From positions 1 to 64,000 of the forward strand of contig VXVC01000015.1 in the NCBI GenBank assembly GCA_009836625.1: a stretch of 64,000 nucleotides of DNA. The letters run 5' to 3'. Shown here one piece after another: positions 8,959 to 16,578 of this stretch. This stretch comes from Holophagales bacterium. GTDB taxonomy: Bacteria > Acidobacteriota > Thermoanaerobaculia > Multivoradales > Multivoraceae. Within the stretch, counting starts at the first letter, position 1; each line of letters opens with the position of its first letter. The translations under genes were made by a program, and so were the position numbers. A model generated the notes under the pieces. That model was not told where the DNA came from and did not search any database. It worked only from the letters and a program-made list of their open reading frames with translations.

Positions 8959-10299
8959 ATGCTTCGCCCCATGAGAACGGCAGCGCCGGTCCTCGTACTT
9001 GCGGTCGCCCTCGCGTCGTACCCGGCCCACGCCGACGACTGGCCGCAGTGGCGGGGCGACGAACGCCGCGGCGTCTGGCGCGAGGACGGCATCCTCGAGC
9101 GCTTTCCCGAAGACGGCCTTCGCTTCGTCTGGCGGATGCCGATCGGCCCGGGCTACGGCGGCCCGGCGGTAGCCGGCGGCCGCGTGTTCGCGACCGACTT
9201 CGAACGTCTGCCGGGCAACCGGGGCCGCGAGCGCCTCCTGGTGCTGGATGAGGCGACCGGCAAGCAGCTCTGGCAGCACGTCTGGGAGACCGGCCTCGCC
9301 GGCCTCATGCCCGCCTACTCGAACGGCCCGCGGGCCACGCCGACGGTCGACGGCGACCGGGTCTACGTGCTCGGCTCGGCCGGCTACCTGGCAGCCCTCT
9401 CGGTCGAGGACGGCCGCGTGCTTTGGCGGCACGACCTGGTGGCGGACTACGAAGCGCCGGTTCAGGCCTGGGGCTTCGTCGGCGCGCCGCTGGTGGATGG
9501 CCGGCAGATCATCACCCTGGTCGGCGGTGAACCCGACGCCATGGTCGTGGCGTTCGACCGGGAGAGCGGCGATGAAATCTGGCGCTCGATGGAAGTGGGC
9601 AACGAGCCGGGCTACAACCCGCCGGTCATCTACGAACTCGACGGCCGGCGGCACCTCATCGTCTGGCACCCGAAGGGCATCGCCGGCCTCGACCCGGACG
9701 GCGGCGAGGTGTTCTGGCAGTTCCCCTACGAGGTGGAGTACGGGCAGACGATCGCCACGCCGATCCAGGACGGAAACCAGCTCCTCGTGTCGTCCGCGTC
9801 ACACGGCTCGACGCTGATCGAGGTCGCCGCCTCGTCGGCCGGCAAGCCCGAGGCCCGGATCGTCTGGAAGGGCAAGAGCAGCAGCAAGGAGGACCTCGAC
9901 GGTCTGCATGCCTTCAACTCCACGCCGGCCTTCGACGGCGACATGATCTACGGCATCGGCGGCCAGGGCGCGCTGCGAGCCATCGACCGCGCCACCGGCA
10001 AGGAGGTCTGGGCGACCTTCGAGCCCAGTGAGGACGCCCGCATCGCCACCGCGTTCCTGGTCCGCAACGGCGACCGCTACTTCATCAGCAACGACCGCGG
10101 CGAACTGATGATCGCCCGCCTGAGCCGCGACGGCTACGACGAGATCGACCGGACTCATCTGCTCGAACCGACGACCCGCAGCATCCGCATCCGCCGCGAA
10201 CTCGGCAAGCTCCTGTGGGTGCACCCCGCCTACGCGAACGGCCACATCGTGCACCGCAACGACCGGGAGATCGTGCGCGCGTCATTGCTGGCCGAGTGA
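8959..10299 (+). CDS. exported PQQ-like beta-propeller protein
   Basis: Secreted beta-propeller protein of the PQQ-repeat superfamily, 446 residues (442 from the second ATG at 8971). The signal peptide MRTAAPVLVLAVALASYPAHA is followed by DDWPQWRGDERRGV, the usual start of this group. Repeats are recognisable by alternating pairs such as LVLDEATGKQLW, AALSVEDGRVLW, VAFDRESGDEIW, AGLDPDGGEVFW and RAIDRATGKEVW, each closing a blade. Despite the name, such proteins often do not bind PQQ, and no quinoprotein dehydrogenase signature is visible. Likely a periplasmic scaffold or outer-membrane-associated protein; precise role unknown. Confidence 0.8.
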   Translation: MLRPMRTAAPVLVLAVALASYPAHADDWPQWRGDERRGVWREDGILERFPEDGLRFVWRMPIGPGYGGPAVAGGRVFATDFERLPGNRGRERLLVLDEATGKQLWQHVWETGLAGLMPAYSNGPRATPTVDGDRVYVLGSAGYLAALSVEDGRVLWRHDLVADYEAPVQAWGFVGAPLVDGRQIITLVGGEPDAMVVAFDRESGDEIWRSMEVGNEPGYNPPVIYELDGRRHLIVWHPKGIAGLDPDGGEVFWQFPYEVEYGQTIATPIQDGNQLLVSSASHGSTLIEVAASSAGKPEARIVWKGKSSSKEDLDGLHAFNSTPAFDGDMIYGIGGQGALRAIDRATGKEVWATFEPSEDARIATAFLVRNGDRYFISNDRGELMIARLSRDGYDEIDRTHLLEPTTRSIRIRRELGKLLWVHPAYANGHIVHRNDREIVRASLLAE

Positions 10300-10301
10300 C
10301 G

Positions 10302-11099
10302 TCACACACTGGGTGCGCCGGCGTCCCCGCCGGCATCTTCGGTGGTTGCGGTCACCGCTTCGGCATTCACGACCACCGCGGCTTCCTTTCGCTTCTGCCG
10401 GGTCCGGGAGATGGCCGTACTCACCAGGCCCGCTAACAAGCCCACTGCGGGCATGAGAAGCCACACGGTGGCCCCGAGCGAGCGCGGATCCTCCTCGATC
10501 CGCTCCAATCCGGCTTGGGCGACGTGCAGCAAGCCGATCGAGCCAGCGGGCACACTGAACCAGGGATCACGAAGCGCGGCTCCGACGGCCGACTCTTCCT
10601 CGCCCGAAATGGCCGCCTCCCCTGCCGGGTTCGTCGGCTCGTCCTTCGGCCGTTTCTTCGAGGCGGTGGGGCCAATCAGACCGAAGGCCGTGGCGAGAGT
10701 TGCGATCCCCAGTCCCGCCAGGAACCACACGGCCTGGTCGGTCCTCGGCGGCTCGGCCACCAGGTCCAGTACGAACTTCGAGAACAGGATGAACACGCAG
10801 AAGATCGCGGGAACCTGGTACCAGGGGTCGGTGAACAGGGTCGACTCGTGCCAGACCGGACCGGTTCGGGGCGCTTCTGCTTCCGGTGAAGTGTCTTCCT
10901 GCGCACCGCGACGCAGGGCCAACAGCGTCGCGACCACGGCCGTCGCTAGCGCGACCGCGTAGATCATCGACACGGGCGAGGTGCGGAGCGCATCGATGCT
11001 CAGGAGACCGGTGTCGCTGCCGGTGATGAGGAGCCCCATCAGCACGATGAGCCTGGGCCCCGGCTTGGACTCGTCGTACTTTTCCTTGCTCGGGGTCAT
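10302..11099 (-). CDS. six-TM protein with triplicated helix-pair unit (paralogue B)
   Basis: 265-residue membrane protein of no family I recognise. It is clearly paralogous to the gene at 12064-12846: both start with KYDES, share LRTS and YAVALA, WHE-LFTDPWYQ-PAI and later LRDPWF-VP. Each contains three units of two helices joined by an acidic/Pro turn: turns LSIDALRTS, VAEPPRTDQ and IEEDPRSLG. Units two and three begin with the motif DPW(Y/F)-x-VP. A charged loop (KKRPKDEP, GEEES) separates them. The C-terminal tail DAGGDAGAPSV is encoded by a copy of a palindromic element. Location is presumably the inner membrane; function unknown. Confidence 0.75.
   Translation of the reverse strand: MTPSKEKYDESKPGPRLIVLMGLLITGSDTGLLSIDALRTSPVSMIYAVALATAVVATLLALRRGAQEDTSPEAEAPRTGPVWHESTLFTDPWYQVPAIFCVFILFSKFVLDLVAEPPRTDQAVWFLAGLGIATLATAFGLIGPTASKKRPKDEPTNPAGEAAISGEEESAVGAALRDPWFSVPAGSIGLLHVAQAGLERIEEDPRSLGATVWLLMPAVGLLAGLVSTAISRTRQKRKEAAVVVNAEAVTATTEDAGGDAGAPSV
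10307..10337. repeat. dispersed palindromic element, diverged copy (inside the six-TM gene)
   Basis: Begins CACTGGGTGCGCCGGC and ends GCCGGCATC, with a 6-bp stem GCCGGC around it. It aligns with the exact copies at 25673, 28355 and 52161. It lies at the very 3' end of the minus-strand gene and encodes its last residues. Confidence 0.55.
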
Positions 11100-11102
11100 T
11101 GG

Positions 11103-12023
11103 TCAGGAAGCCTCCGCTATGCACCGCTCCACGAACGGCATCATTGCCGCGACGCACTCCGCTGGCTGCTCAAGCTGGAGCAAGTGCGTCGTGTCCGGCA
11201 CGAAGTCGTAGTCGAGGGCCAGGATCTCCCTGAGGTCCACGGTAGGGAGAAACGAGAAGGGCACCGTGGGGTCGGAGCCGACGATCTTCACAGGACACGA
11301 GACGCGGCTCAGGTCTGCTGCTCTTGCCCATCGAGGCCCCTCCAGCGAAACCCTCGCTTCGTACTCTCGCGGGCAGCACAGTTCGTATCCGTCGCCGTCC
11401 GCGGCCGGCCGCAGCGTGGCGCGCGCGATGAGTTCGGGCGCTCCCGGGCAGAGAAGCTGGAACCCGGGGGCGCGAAGGACGCGATCCATGAACTCCTCGA
11501 GGCTCGCGAAGCGTTCGCGACGCTTCAGGGCGGCCTGGCCCAGTTGGCCGAGCACCTTGTCCACCTTCTCGACATCCTCGGGCCGGCACCCCGGCGGGCA
11601 GACGACCGGGTCGAACAGAACCAGGGCCGAGTAGGCCGACTCACGACTGGCATGGATGAGTGCCGACTGGGCCGAGACGGAGTGGAACACGCCGATCTTC
11701 GGCTTGTCGCCTAGGTGGCGGTCGATCGCCTGCGCGATCGTCGCGTGGTCTTCGACGAACGTGCCGACGTGGTGATCTTCGCCGCGGCCGACCGGGTTCC
11801 ATCCATGGTTGCGGAGGTCGAAGAGGACGACGTCGAACCGGTCGGTGAGCAGCGACCAGAAGGGGTAGTAGGCGTCCGCGGCGAAGCCGTTGCAGTGACT
11901 GATGACGAGCCTGGGACCGCTGGTGTTGCCGTGCCGCCTTAGAACGATGCGGCTGCCGTCGGCCATGTGCGCCTCAACCGTCGCCAGGGGCTTCGGTGCT
12001 TCCCAACGTGCCGGTTGGCTCAC
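11103..12023 (-). CDS. alpha/beta hydrolase with degenerate nucleophile elbow
   Basis: Predicted alpha/beta-hydrolase-fold enzyme, about 306 residues from GTG 12023. Recognisable parts are the strand and oxyanion region RLVISHCNGFAADAYYPFW, the segment VVLFDLRNHGWN, the nucleophile region IGVFHSVSAQSA, a likely acid in VGSDPTVPF and the catalytic His in PDTTHLLQLEQP. The elbow reads F-H-S-V-S rather than G-x-S-x-G, so activity is plausible but not assured. The frame is open up to 12131, which would overlap the next gene; GTG 12023 avoids that and ATG 11966 is another option. No signal peptide is seen. It is sandwiched between the two paralogous six-TM genes, 3 bases from one, implying a joint role. 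Confidence 0.75.
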   Translation of the reverse strand: MSQPARWEAPKPLATVEAHMADGSRIVLRRHGNTSGPRLVISHCNGFAADAYYPFWSLLTDRFDVVLFDLRNHGWNPVGRGEDHHVGTFVEDHATIAQAIDRHLGDKPKIGVFHSVSAQSALIHASRESAYSALVLFDPVVCPPGCRPEDVEKVDKVLGQLGQAALKRRERFASLEEFMDRVLRAPGFQLLCPGAPELIARATLRPAADGDGYELCCPREYEARVSLEGPRWARAADLSRVSCPVKIVGSDPTVPFSFLPTVDLREILALDYDFVPDTTHLLQLEQPAECVAAMMPFVERCIAEAS

Positions 12024-12063
12024 TTGTCGCGTGGAGTTGCGCTGGCCGCTTGTACTGGCCGGG

Positions 12064-12846
12064 TCACGGCGACTCCGACGCTGCGGACGTTGCGTCGACC
12101 GAGACTGCGAGTGACCCGGTGCCGGCGGCATCTCGCAGCTTGCGCCGCCGCCGCAGCGTGTCGATCGAAGGCATCGCTACAGCCACCACGATCGCGGCCA
12201 GGGGCGCCAGAAACACGAGGATCGCCACGGTCGAAGAGGGGTCCTCCTCAAGAAGCTCGAGTCCGTACCGAGTGAGGTGGACGGCTCCCAGGACTGTGGT
12301 CGGAACGGTGAACCACGGGTCCCGGAAGGCGGCGGAGGCAGGCGGTTTCGCGCCGCCGTGGCCGGCGTGGCTGTCGGCCCGGTCGGCGATCTCCAGTTTC
12401 TCGCGCCTTCTGACGCTGATCGGCACGACGACGGACATCAGCCCGACGAACGCCAGATACCACAAGGCCTGACGTGTCGACGGTGGATCCGCGACGACTT
12501 CCAGGACGAGCTGCCCGGCGAGCACGAAGACGCAGTAGATGGCGGGAATCTGGTACCAGGGGTCGGTGAACAGCCTCGCCTCGTGCCACGTCGGACCGGT
12601 CTCGGCACGCGGCGCCGGTTCCTTCGGGTTCAGATAGTTGCGTCCTTCTCGGATCACGAACCTCAGCATGCCCAGAGTCATCGCCGCGAGCGCGACCGCA
12701 TAGGTCACACTCACCAGCGACGTACGGAGGTCGTCCGGCCAGAGGAGATCTTCGGCGAACCCGGACATCAACAGGCCCCAGAAGACCACGAGTCGGGCCG
12801 ACAGGCGGGATTCGTCGTACTTGTTCGAGGCGGTGGCGACCGTCAT
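12064..12846 (-). CDS. six-TM protein with triplicated helix-pair unit (paralogue A)
   Basis: 260-residue paralogue of the protein at 10302-11099. ATG 12846 (MTVATASNKYDES) matches the start of its paralogue; a GTG-free upstream ATG at 12864 would add six residues. Three helix-pair units have turns WPDDLRTS, VADPPSTRQ and LEEDPSSTV, and units two and three start with DPWYQIP and DPWFTVP. Loops contain basic clusters (SVRRREKLE; LRRRRKLRD). It lies 41 bases downstream of the RDD gene on the same strand and directly upstream of the hydrolase. I know of no described family; it may be a permease-like or scaffolding protein. Confidence 0.75.
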   Translation of the reverse strand: MTVATASNKYDESRLSARLVVFWGLLMSGFAEDLLWPDDLRTSLVSVTYAVALAAMTLGMLRFVIREGRNYLNPKEPAPRAETGPTWHEARLFTDPWYQIPAIYCVFVLAGQLVLEVVADPPSTRQALWYLAFVGLMSVVVPISVRRREKLEIADRADSHAGHGGAKPPASAAFRDPWFTVPTTVLGAVHLTRYGLELLEEDPSSTVAILVFLAPLAAIVVAVAMPSIDTLRRRRKLRDAAGTGSLAVSVDATSAASESP

Positions 12847-12887
12847 GCGGGTGCCATGGTACAAGGCGGCGTGACCGTCAGCGGCGG

Positions 12888-13337
12888 TCAGCGCTCCAAC
12901 ACCAGCGTTCGGGAAACCATGTCGTGGAGCGACTGCCGCTTATCCGTGAACAGGTTCACGAGGTAGCCCAGATTGAGCGTCAGAACGCACAGGTACTCCG
13001 AGAAGTGGCGGCCGGTAGCGCGACCGAAGCTGACCCGGTTCCCTTCCAGGTCCGTGACCTGGAGCCGGAGCAACATCTTGCCGAGGGTGGCCTGCCTGCT
13101 CGACGACTCCATCAGTGCGGAGTACAGCCAGTGGAGCAGAATGACGACAACGGTAGACGCGACATAGCCGGCGGTTGGCACCTCCGGCTCGGGCGGGAAT
13201 GGGTCTCCGAATGTCAGGTAGTCGAATGCGATGAAGAAGGGCCAGAGGATGAGTCCGTCGACAATGGCTGCGAGCACGCGCACCCAGAAGCCCGCGTAGG
13301 TCACCCAGCGGTCGCCGATCTGTCCCGGATCACCCAT
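12888..13337 (-). CDS. RDD family membrane protein
   Basis: 149-residue inner-membrane protein of the RDD family. The hallmark Arg/Asp pattern is present: FWVRVLAAIVDGLIL in the first helix, then LYSALMESSSRQATLGKMLLRLQVTD and the C-terminal LGYLVNLFTDKRQSLHDMVSRTLV. Three hydrophobic helices are visible. Some RDD proteins act in Na+ or Li+/H+ exchange, but most are uncharacterised. It heads the minus-strand cassette with the two six-TM paralogues and the hydrolase. Confidence 0.88.
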   Translation of the reverse strand: MGDPGQIGDRWVTYAGFWVRVLAAIVDGLILWPFFIAFDYLTFGDPFPPEPEVPTAGYVASTVVVILLHWLYSALMESSSRQATLGKMLLRLQVTDLEGNRVSFGRATGRHFSEYLCVLTLNLGYLVNLFTDKRQSLHDMVSRTLVLER

Positions 13338-13405
13338 GGCGGCTGACAGTAGCTTGTCGTTGCAGTGCTGCTTCTCGTGGCCGGGTCAACCGAAAGACCT
13401 GGGCT

Positions 13406-13431
13406 CTTAGCCATGTGTGCTGTGTGCTAAG
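13406..13431. promoter_or_regulatory. candidate VapB operator upstream of the toxin-antitoxin pair
   Basis: CTTAGC (13406-13411) and GCTAAG (13426-13431) form a perfect 6-bp inverted repeat, ending 8 bases before the antitoxin ATG. A perfect tandem heptamer TGTGTGC occupies 13414-13427 within it. Ribbon-helix-helix antitoxins bind such repeats to repress their own operon; the binding here is inferred. No clear SD precedes the ATG. Confidence 0.45.
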
Positions 13432-13439
13432 TTCGGCCC

Positions 13440-13679
13440 ATGCGATTGCACATCGCGCTTGACGACGATCTCGTGGCCGAACTCGACCGGCGTGCCGGCC
13501 CCAGACAGCGTAGCGCCTTCATCGCTGAACTGATCCAGCGGGGACTCGACGACGAACGGCGCTGGGACGACATCGAAGCGGCGCTTGGCGGCATCTCCGA
13601 CACCGGCCACGACTGGGACGACGATCCGGCGGGGTGGGTGCGCCGCCAGCGGCGCGGCGACCGGCGGCGCTCAGGCTGA
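13440..13679 (+). CDS. vapB: ribbon-helix-helix antitoxin, VapB-like
   Basis: 79-residue antitoxin of the pair. The N-terminal RHH DNA-binding fold is visible as a strand LHIALDDDLVAELD followed by SAFIAELIQRGLDDERR; the C-terminal half (DDIEAALGGISDTGHDWDDDPAGWV) is acidic with aromatic residues, as in toxin-binding tails. It begins at ATG 13440 and its stop lies 2 bases before the TTG of the toxin. The expected role is neutralising the PIN toxin and repressing the operon. Confidence 0.87.
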   Translation: MRLHIALDDDLVAELDRRAGPRQRSAFIAELIQRGLDDERRWDDIEAALGGISDTGHDWDDDPAGWVRRQRRGDRRRSG

Positions 13680-13681
13680 TC

Positions 13682-14071
13682 TTGAGCCGCCTGGTTCTCG
13701 ACTCGACTGTTCTCATTGACGCTCTCCGAGGCCGCCGGGCGGCTGCACAGGTGGCGGCACTGCGCCGTGAAGGCACCGAGCCGTGGGTATGTGTCATCTC
13801 GGTGGACGAAGTGTGGCGCGGAATTCGACCCGGCGAGGAGCTGGCGGCGAGGCGGCTGTTCCGGGGTCTTCGTCTCGCTCCCCTGGGCAAGGCCCAAGGC
13901 ATGATGGCCGGCCGTTGGCGCCGGGAGTTCGCCGAGAGAGGCGTGACCCTGCACCAGGCGGACTGCCTGATCGCCGCGGCCGCCGTCGGGGTCGGAGCCG
14001 CGCTGGCCACGGCCAACGTGCGGGACTACCCGATGGCGGCGGTCGAGGTCAGGGAGTGGCCGGCAGGCTAG
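13682..14071 (+). CDS. vapC: PIN-domain ribonuclease toxin, VapC-like
   Basis: 129-residue PIN-domain endoribonuclease, expected to cleave tRNA or rRNA when free of antitoxin. The acidic active site is visible as D in LVLDSTVLIDAL, E in CVISVDEVWRG, D in LHQADCLIAAAA and the C-terminal D in ATANVRDYPM. TTG 13682 gives the normal VapC length; a GTG at 13634 would overlap the antitoxin by 46 bases. A complete and apparently intact pair, isolated between convergent and unrelated genes. Confidence 0.88.
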   Translation: MSRLVLDSTVLIDALRGRRAAAQVAALRREGTEPWVCVISVDEVWRGIRPGEELAARRLFRGLRLAPLGKAQGMMAGRWRREFAERGVTLHQADCLIAAAAVGVGAALATANVRDYPMAAVEVREWPAG

Positions 14072-14094
14072 CTACGATCGATGTGTTTCTAGCC

Positions 14095-15051
14095 TCAGAA
14101 CCGGTAACGCAACCCCGCCGACACCCCCAGATACCCGATCCCATCGAATCCCAGGTCGCTCGTGAACGGCGTCGTTCCGTCCGCCTGAACGGGTTCGTGG
14201 CTCCGGACCACCTTCCACAGGTCGCTTCCGCTGAACTCGTCGAACCGGGCCCATCGCGCCTTGATCGTGAACGATGCGTTGTCGCCGAGAGCGTGGTCCA
14301 GGCCGGCGAGGACCTGGTAGCCGGAGAGCGTCTCGCTGAACTCGCTGTCGAAGAGGCTGATCGTGCCGGCTGCGGCCGCTGGACGGTCGGCGAGGGTGAG
14401 CGGCGGATCGATGTCCTGGTAGCCCTGTACGAGCGTCTTGCGCAGGAGGCGGGTGCTGTAGCGGAGGCTGACGCGGGCCTGGCCGAGCCCGAGGCCGACG
14501 AAGGGGGTCCAGGACGTGGAGTTGTCGAAGTCCCAGTACGCGTTGACGAAGTACTCGCGGGAGTCGAAGTCCGAGACGGTCACGCTGGGCGGATCGACTG
14601 GGCTCCACTCGGACATCTTGTTGTCGAAGGTCGGGTCGCCGGTCGTCGACAGAAAGTAGATCGTGCCGCCGTTGTGCTGCCGGGCCGTGTGCTCCACTTC
14701 TACGCGCAGTCTGCCCAGGTCGTATCCGATGCCGAGGCTGCCGGTGAACCGGGAACCCAGGTCGAAGCCATTGGTGACGGTGGGCGACGAGCCCGGTCCG
14801 CCGCACGCGGGGTCGCCGGTCGGCGCCATGGCCGGATCGGCGTAGAGGAGCACGTCGCACCTCGTCGGATGGTCGGCGCCCGAGATGGAGGCTTCCAGGG
14901 TGGATGCGTCCACGAGGCCGGCCTCGAAGGCGAGATAGAAGCCGCGGTCCTGCTGGGCGCCTGCGGCTCCGGCGGCGCCGAGGAGGCAGACGTTGAGAGT
15001 AAGGACGAGAAACCGTGGCACGGTTCGGGGGCGGTGCGTCGCCAAGTTCAA
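14095..15051 (-). CDS. outer-membrane beta-barrel protein
   Basis: 318-residue predicted outer-membrane protein. A signal peptide (PRFLVLTLNVCLLGAAGAAGA) precedes GFYLAFEAGLVDAS; amphipathic strands recur throughout (FTGSLGIGYDLGRLRVEVEH; FVNAYWDFDN; LGLGQARVSLRYS; ASFTIKARWARFDEF) and the protein ends in LGVSAGLRYRF, with the terminal Phe recognised by the BAM complex. Two Cys flank a probable disulfide loop. The frame starts at TTG 15051; GTG 15021 would give a shorter but adequate signal peptide. The ligand is unknown. Confidence 0.8.
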   Translation of the reverse strand: MNLATHRPRTVPRFLVLTLNVCLLGAAGAAGAQQDRGFYLAFEAGLVDASTLEASISGADHPTRCDVLLYADPAMAPTGDPACGGPGSSPTVTNGFDLGSRFTGSLGIGYDLGRLRVEVEHTARQHNGGTIYFLSTTGDPTFDNKMSEWSPVDPPSVTVSDFDSREYFVNAYWDFDNSTSWTPFVGLGLGQARVSLRYSTRLLRKTLVQGYQDIDPPLTLADRPAAAAGTISLFDSEFSETLSGYQVLAGLDHALGDNASFTIKARWARFDEFSGSDLWKVVRSHEPVQADGTTPFTSDLGFDGIGYLGVSAGLRYRF

Positions 15052-15133
15052 CTGCAGGCTAACTGTCGAGAGTGACGAAAAGACGATTCTCGCGTGACAT
15101 GAGGGCGACCGTCGGCGGAAGACGTCCGTTCTG

Positions 15134-15865
15134 TTAGTCCCGTTTGCAGACGAAGAGCTCGTACTCGCCCGGCTCGATCTCCGAGTGGTCGCAGGGCACG
15201 GCTTGGGCTTCGAACCCCGCGTCGGCCAGCAGGCGGAGCCAGTCGGCGCGGCGGAAGAGCCCGGTGACGTGCCGGTCGTGCACGACCTCGACGCTGCCGT
15301 CCTCTGAGCGCAGCACGAAGGCGTAGTCCGTCGTGATCATCGTGTCCCCGGGGTCCGGGTCCCACGTGTTCTCGAGGTAGTGGGCGCTCCGGTCCTCTCC
15401 GTCGCAACCGCCGCAGTCGGTCCTGGGCTGGAAGTTCTCGCGCAGGTGGTCGGGCGCGAAGAGGGCGGCGCCGCCGGGCCGGCAGTGGACCCAGGCGGTC
15501 TCGATGGCGGCGCGCAGGTCCTCGAGCGTCGTCATGTAGTCGATCGCGTCGTGGACGAAGACGCAGTCGAAGGTACGGTCGAGCCGGACCGTCCGCATGT
15601 CGCCCTCGACGTGCCGGCACTCGGGGTTGAGCTGCCGGCTCATGGCCAGCATGCCGGGCGACAGGTCGACGAGGGTCATCTCGAAGTGCGCCTTGAGGTG
15701 GGACGCGTTGTGGCCGCCGCCGCTGCCGAGTTCGAGGACGGTCCGGGGAGCGGCGTCGCACGCGTCGAGCAGGTGTCGGCGGTAGATGCCGGCTTCCTCT
15801 TCGTACTCCTCGGGCGGTGAGATCAGCGGCCACCAGGGCGCGACTTCAGCGTAGAGCTTGGGCAA
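15134..15865 (-). CDS. class I SAM-dependent methyltransferase
   Basis: About 243-residue methyltransferase. The SAM-binding motif I is TVLELGSGGGHNA, the acidic end of strand two is MTLVDLSPGMLAMSR, and motif IV is FDCVFVHDAIDYM; a C-terminal antiparallel region contains CGGCDGEDRSAHYLENTW. The acceptor cannot be told; the fold resembles UbiE/Methyltransf_25-type enzymes. The start is uncertain: TTG 15865 follows the GPP34 stop by 2 bases and CTG 15871 overlaps it; the frame is open far upstream antisense to neighbours. It is the last gene of the otsB operon. Confidence 0.82.
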   Translation of the reverse strand: MPKLYAEVAPWWPLISPPEEYEEEAGIYRRHLLDACDAAPRTVLELGSGGGHNASHLKAHFEMTLVDLSPGMLAMSRQLNPECRHVEGDMRTVRLDRTFDCVFVHDAIDYMTTLEDLRAAIETAWVHCRPGGAALFAPDHLRENFQPRTDCGGCDGEDRSAHYLENTWDPDPGDTMITTDYAFVLRSEDGSVEVVHDRHVTGLFRRADWLRLLADAGFEAQAVPCDHSEIEPGEYELFVCKRD

Positions 15866-15867
15866 GG

Positions 15868-16569
15868 TCAGCTGGAGTTCGAAGAGGTCGAGGAGGCGAT
15901 GATCGCGGGCATGACGGCAGCCGCGGCGACGGCGGCCTGCGCGGCTTCGACGGCGTTCGCGGTGGCGCGGCCGATGACGTCTCCCTTGACGAGGCTCTTC
16001 AGACGCTGCTTTCGGGGCCTCAGTTCCCCGCGGCCGAAGGTCGGGTTGAGCAGCCCCACCGCGTGCGCGAGCGCGGTCAGGACGACCGTCCGTGGCTCGA
16101 CCTCCCGGTCGTCGCTGAAGATCGCGGCCCGCAGGCGTTCGATGATCTCCCGTTCCGGCCCCGGGTCGATCTCCGGGAAGACGCGTCGCTTGAAGATGAG
16201 CAGGATCTCCTGCTCGTCCGCCTGCAGGATGCGCCGTGCGCAGAGTTGTTCGGCGACCCGGTGGTGGAGCTTCCTCATGGAGGAGAAACGGGTGATCCAC
16301 GTCTGGATCGAGGCCCGCCGGTTGGCGGACCGGATTCTCTTCAGGCACTCGTTGAGGATGAAGTCGTCGGTGCGGCGGATGTCGCGGACCTCGACCAGCT
16401 TGCGCCAGCGGCGCGATTCGTCGATACGGATGCGTTCCTGGAGCAGGAGTTCGGCGGCTATGGCGCCGCCGAGTCCGATGCTCGTGTGGGCGCCGCCCAG
16501 GGTGCCCTTCGTGTCGTGCAGGGCGAGGAGCAGCAGTTCTTCGTGGAGGTGGAGTTGGTCGGGGTGCAT
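15868..16569 (-). CDS. GPP34 (GOLPH3-like) phosphoprotein family protein
   Basis: 233-residue member of the GPP34 family, the bacterial relatives of eukaryotic GOLPH3/Vps74. The N-terminus LHLHEELLLLALHDTKGTLG, followed by GLGGAIAAELLLQERI, matches the family start very well. In eukaryotes the family binds PI4P and retains glycosyltransferases; its bacterial function is not established. No signal peptide; the C-terminal helix is Ala-rich (AVEAAQAAVAAAAVMPAII) and may associate with membrane. It lies 9 bases from the GH15 gene and beside the methyltransferase, so it is co-transcribed with sugar genes. Confidence 0.85.
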   Translation of the reverse strand: MHPDQLHLHEELLLLALHDTKGTLGGAHTSIGLGGAIAAELLLQERIRIDESRRWRKLVEVRDIRRTDDFILNECLKRIRSANRRASIQTWITRFSSMRKLHHRVAEQLCARRILQADEQEILLIFKRRVFPEIDPGPEREIIERLRAAIFSDDREVEPRTVVLTALAHAVGLLNPTFGRGELRPRKQRLKSLVKGDVIGRATANAVEAAQAAVAAAAVMPAIIASSTSSNSS

Positions 16570-16578
16570 GGTGTGACT

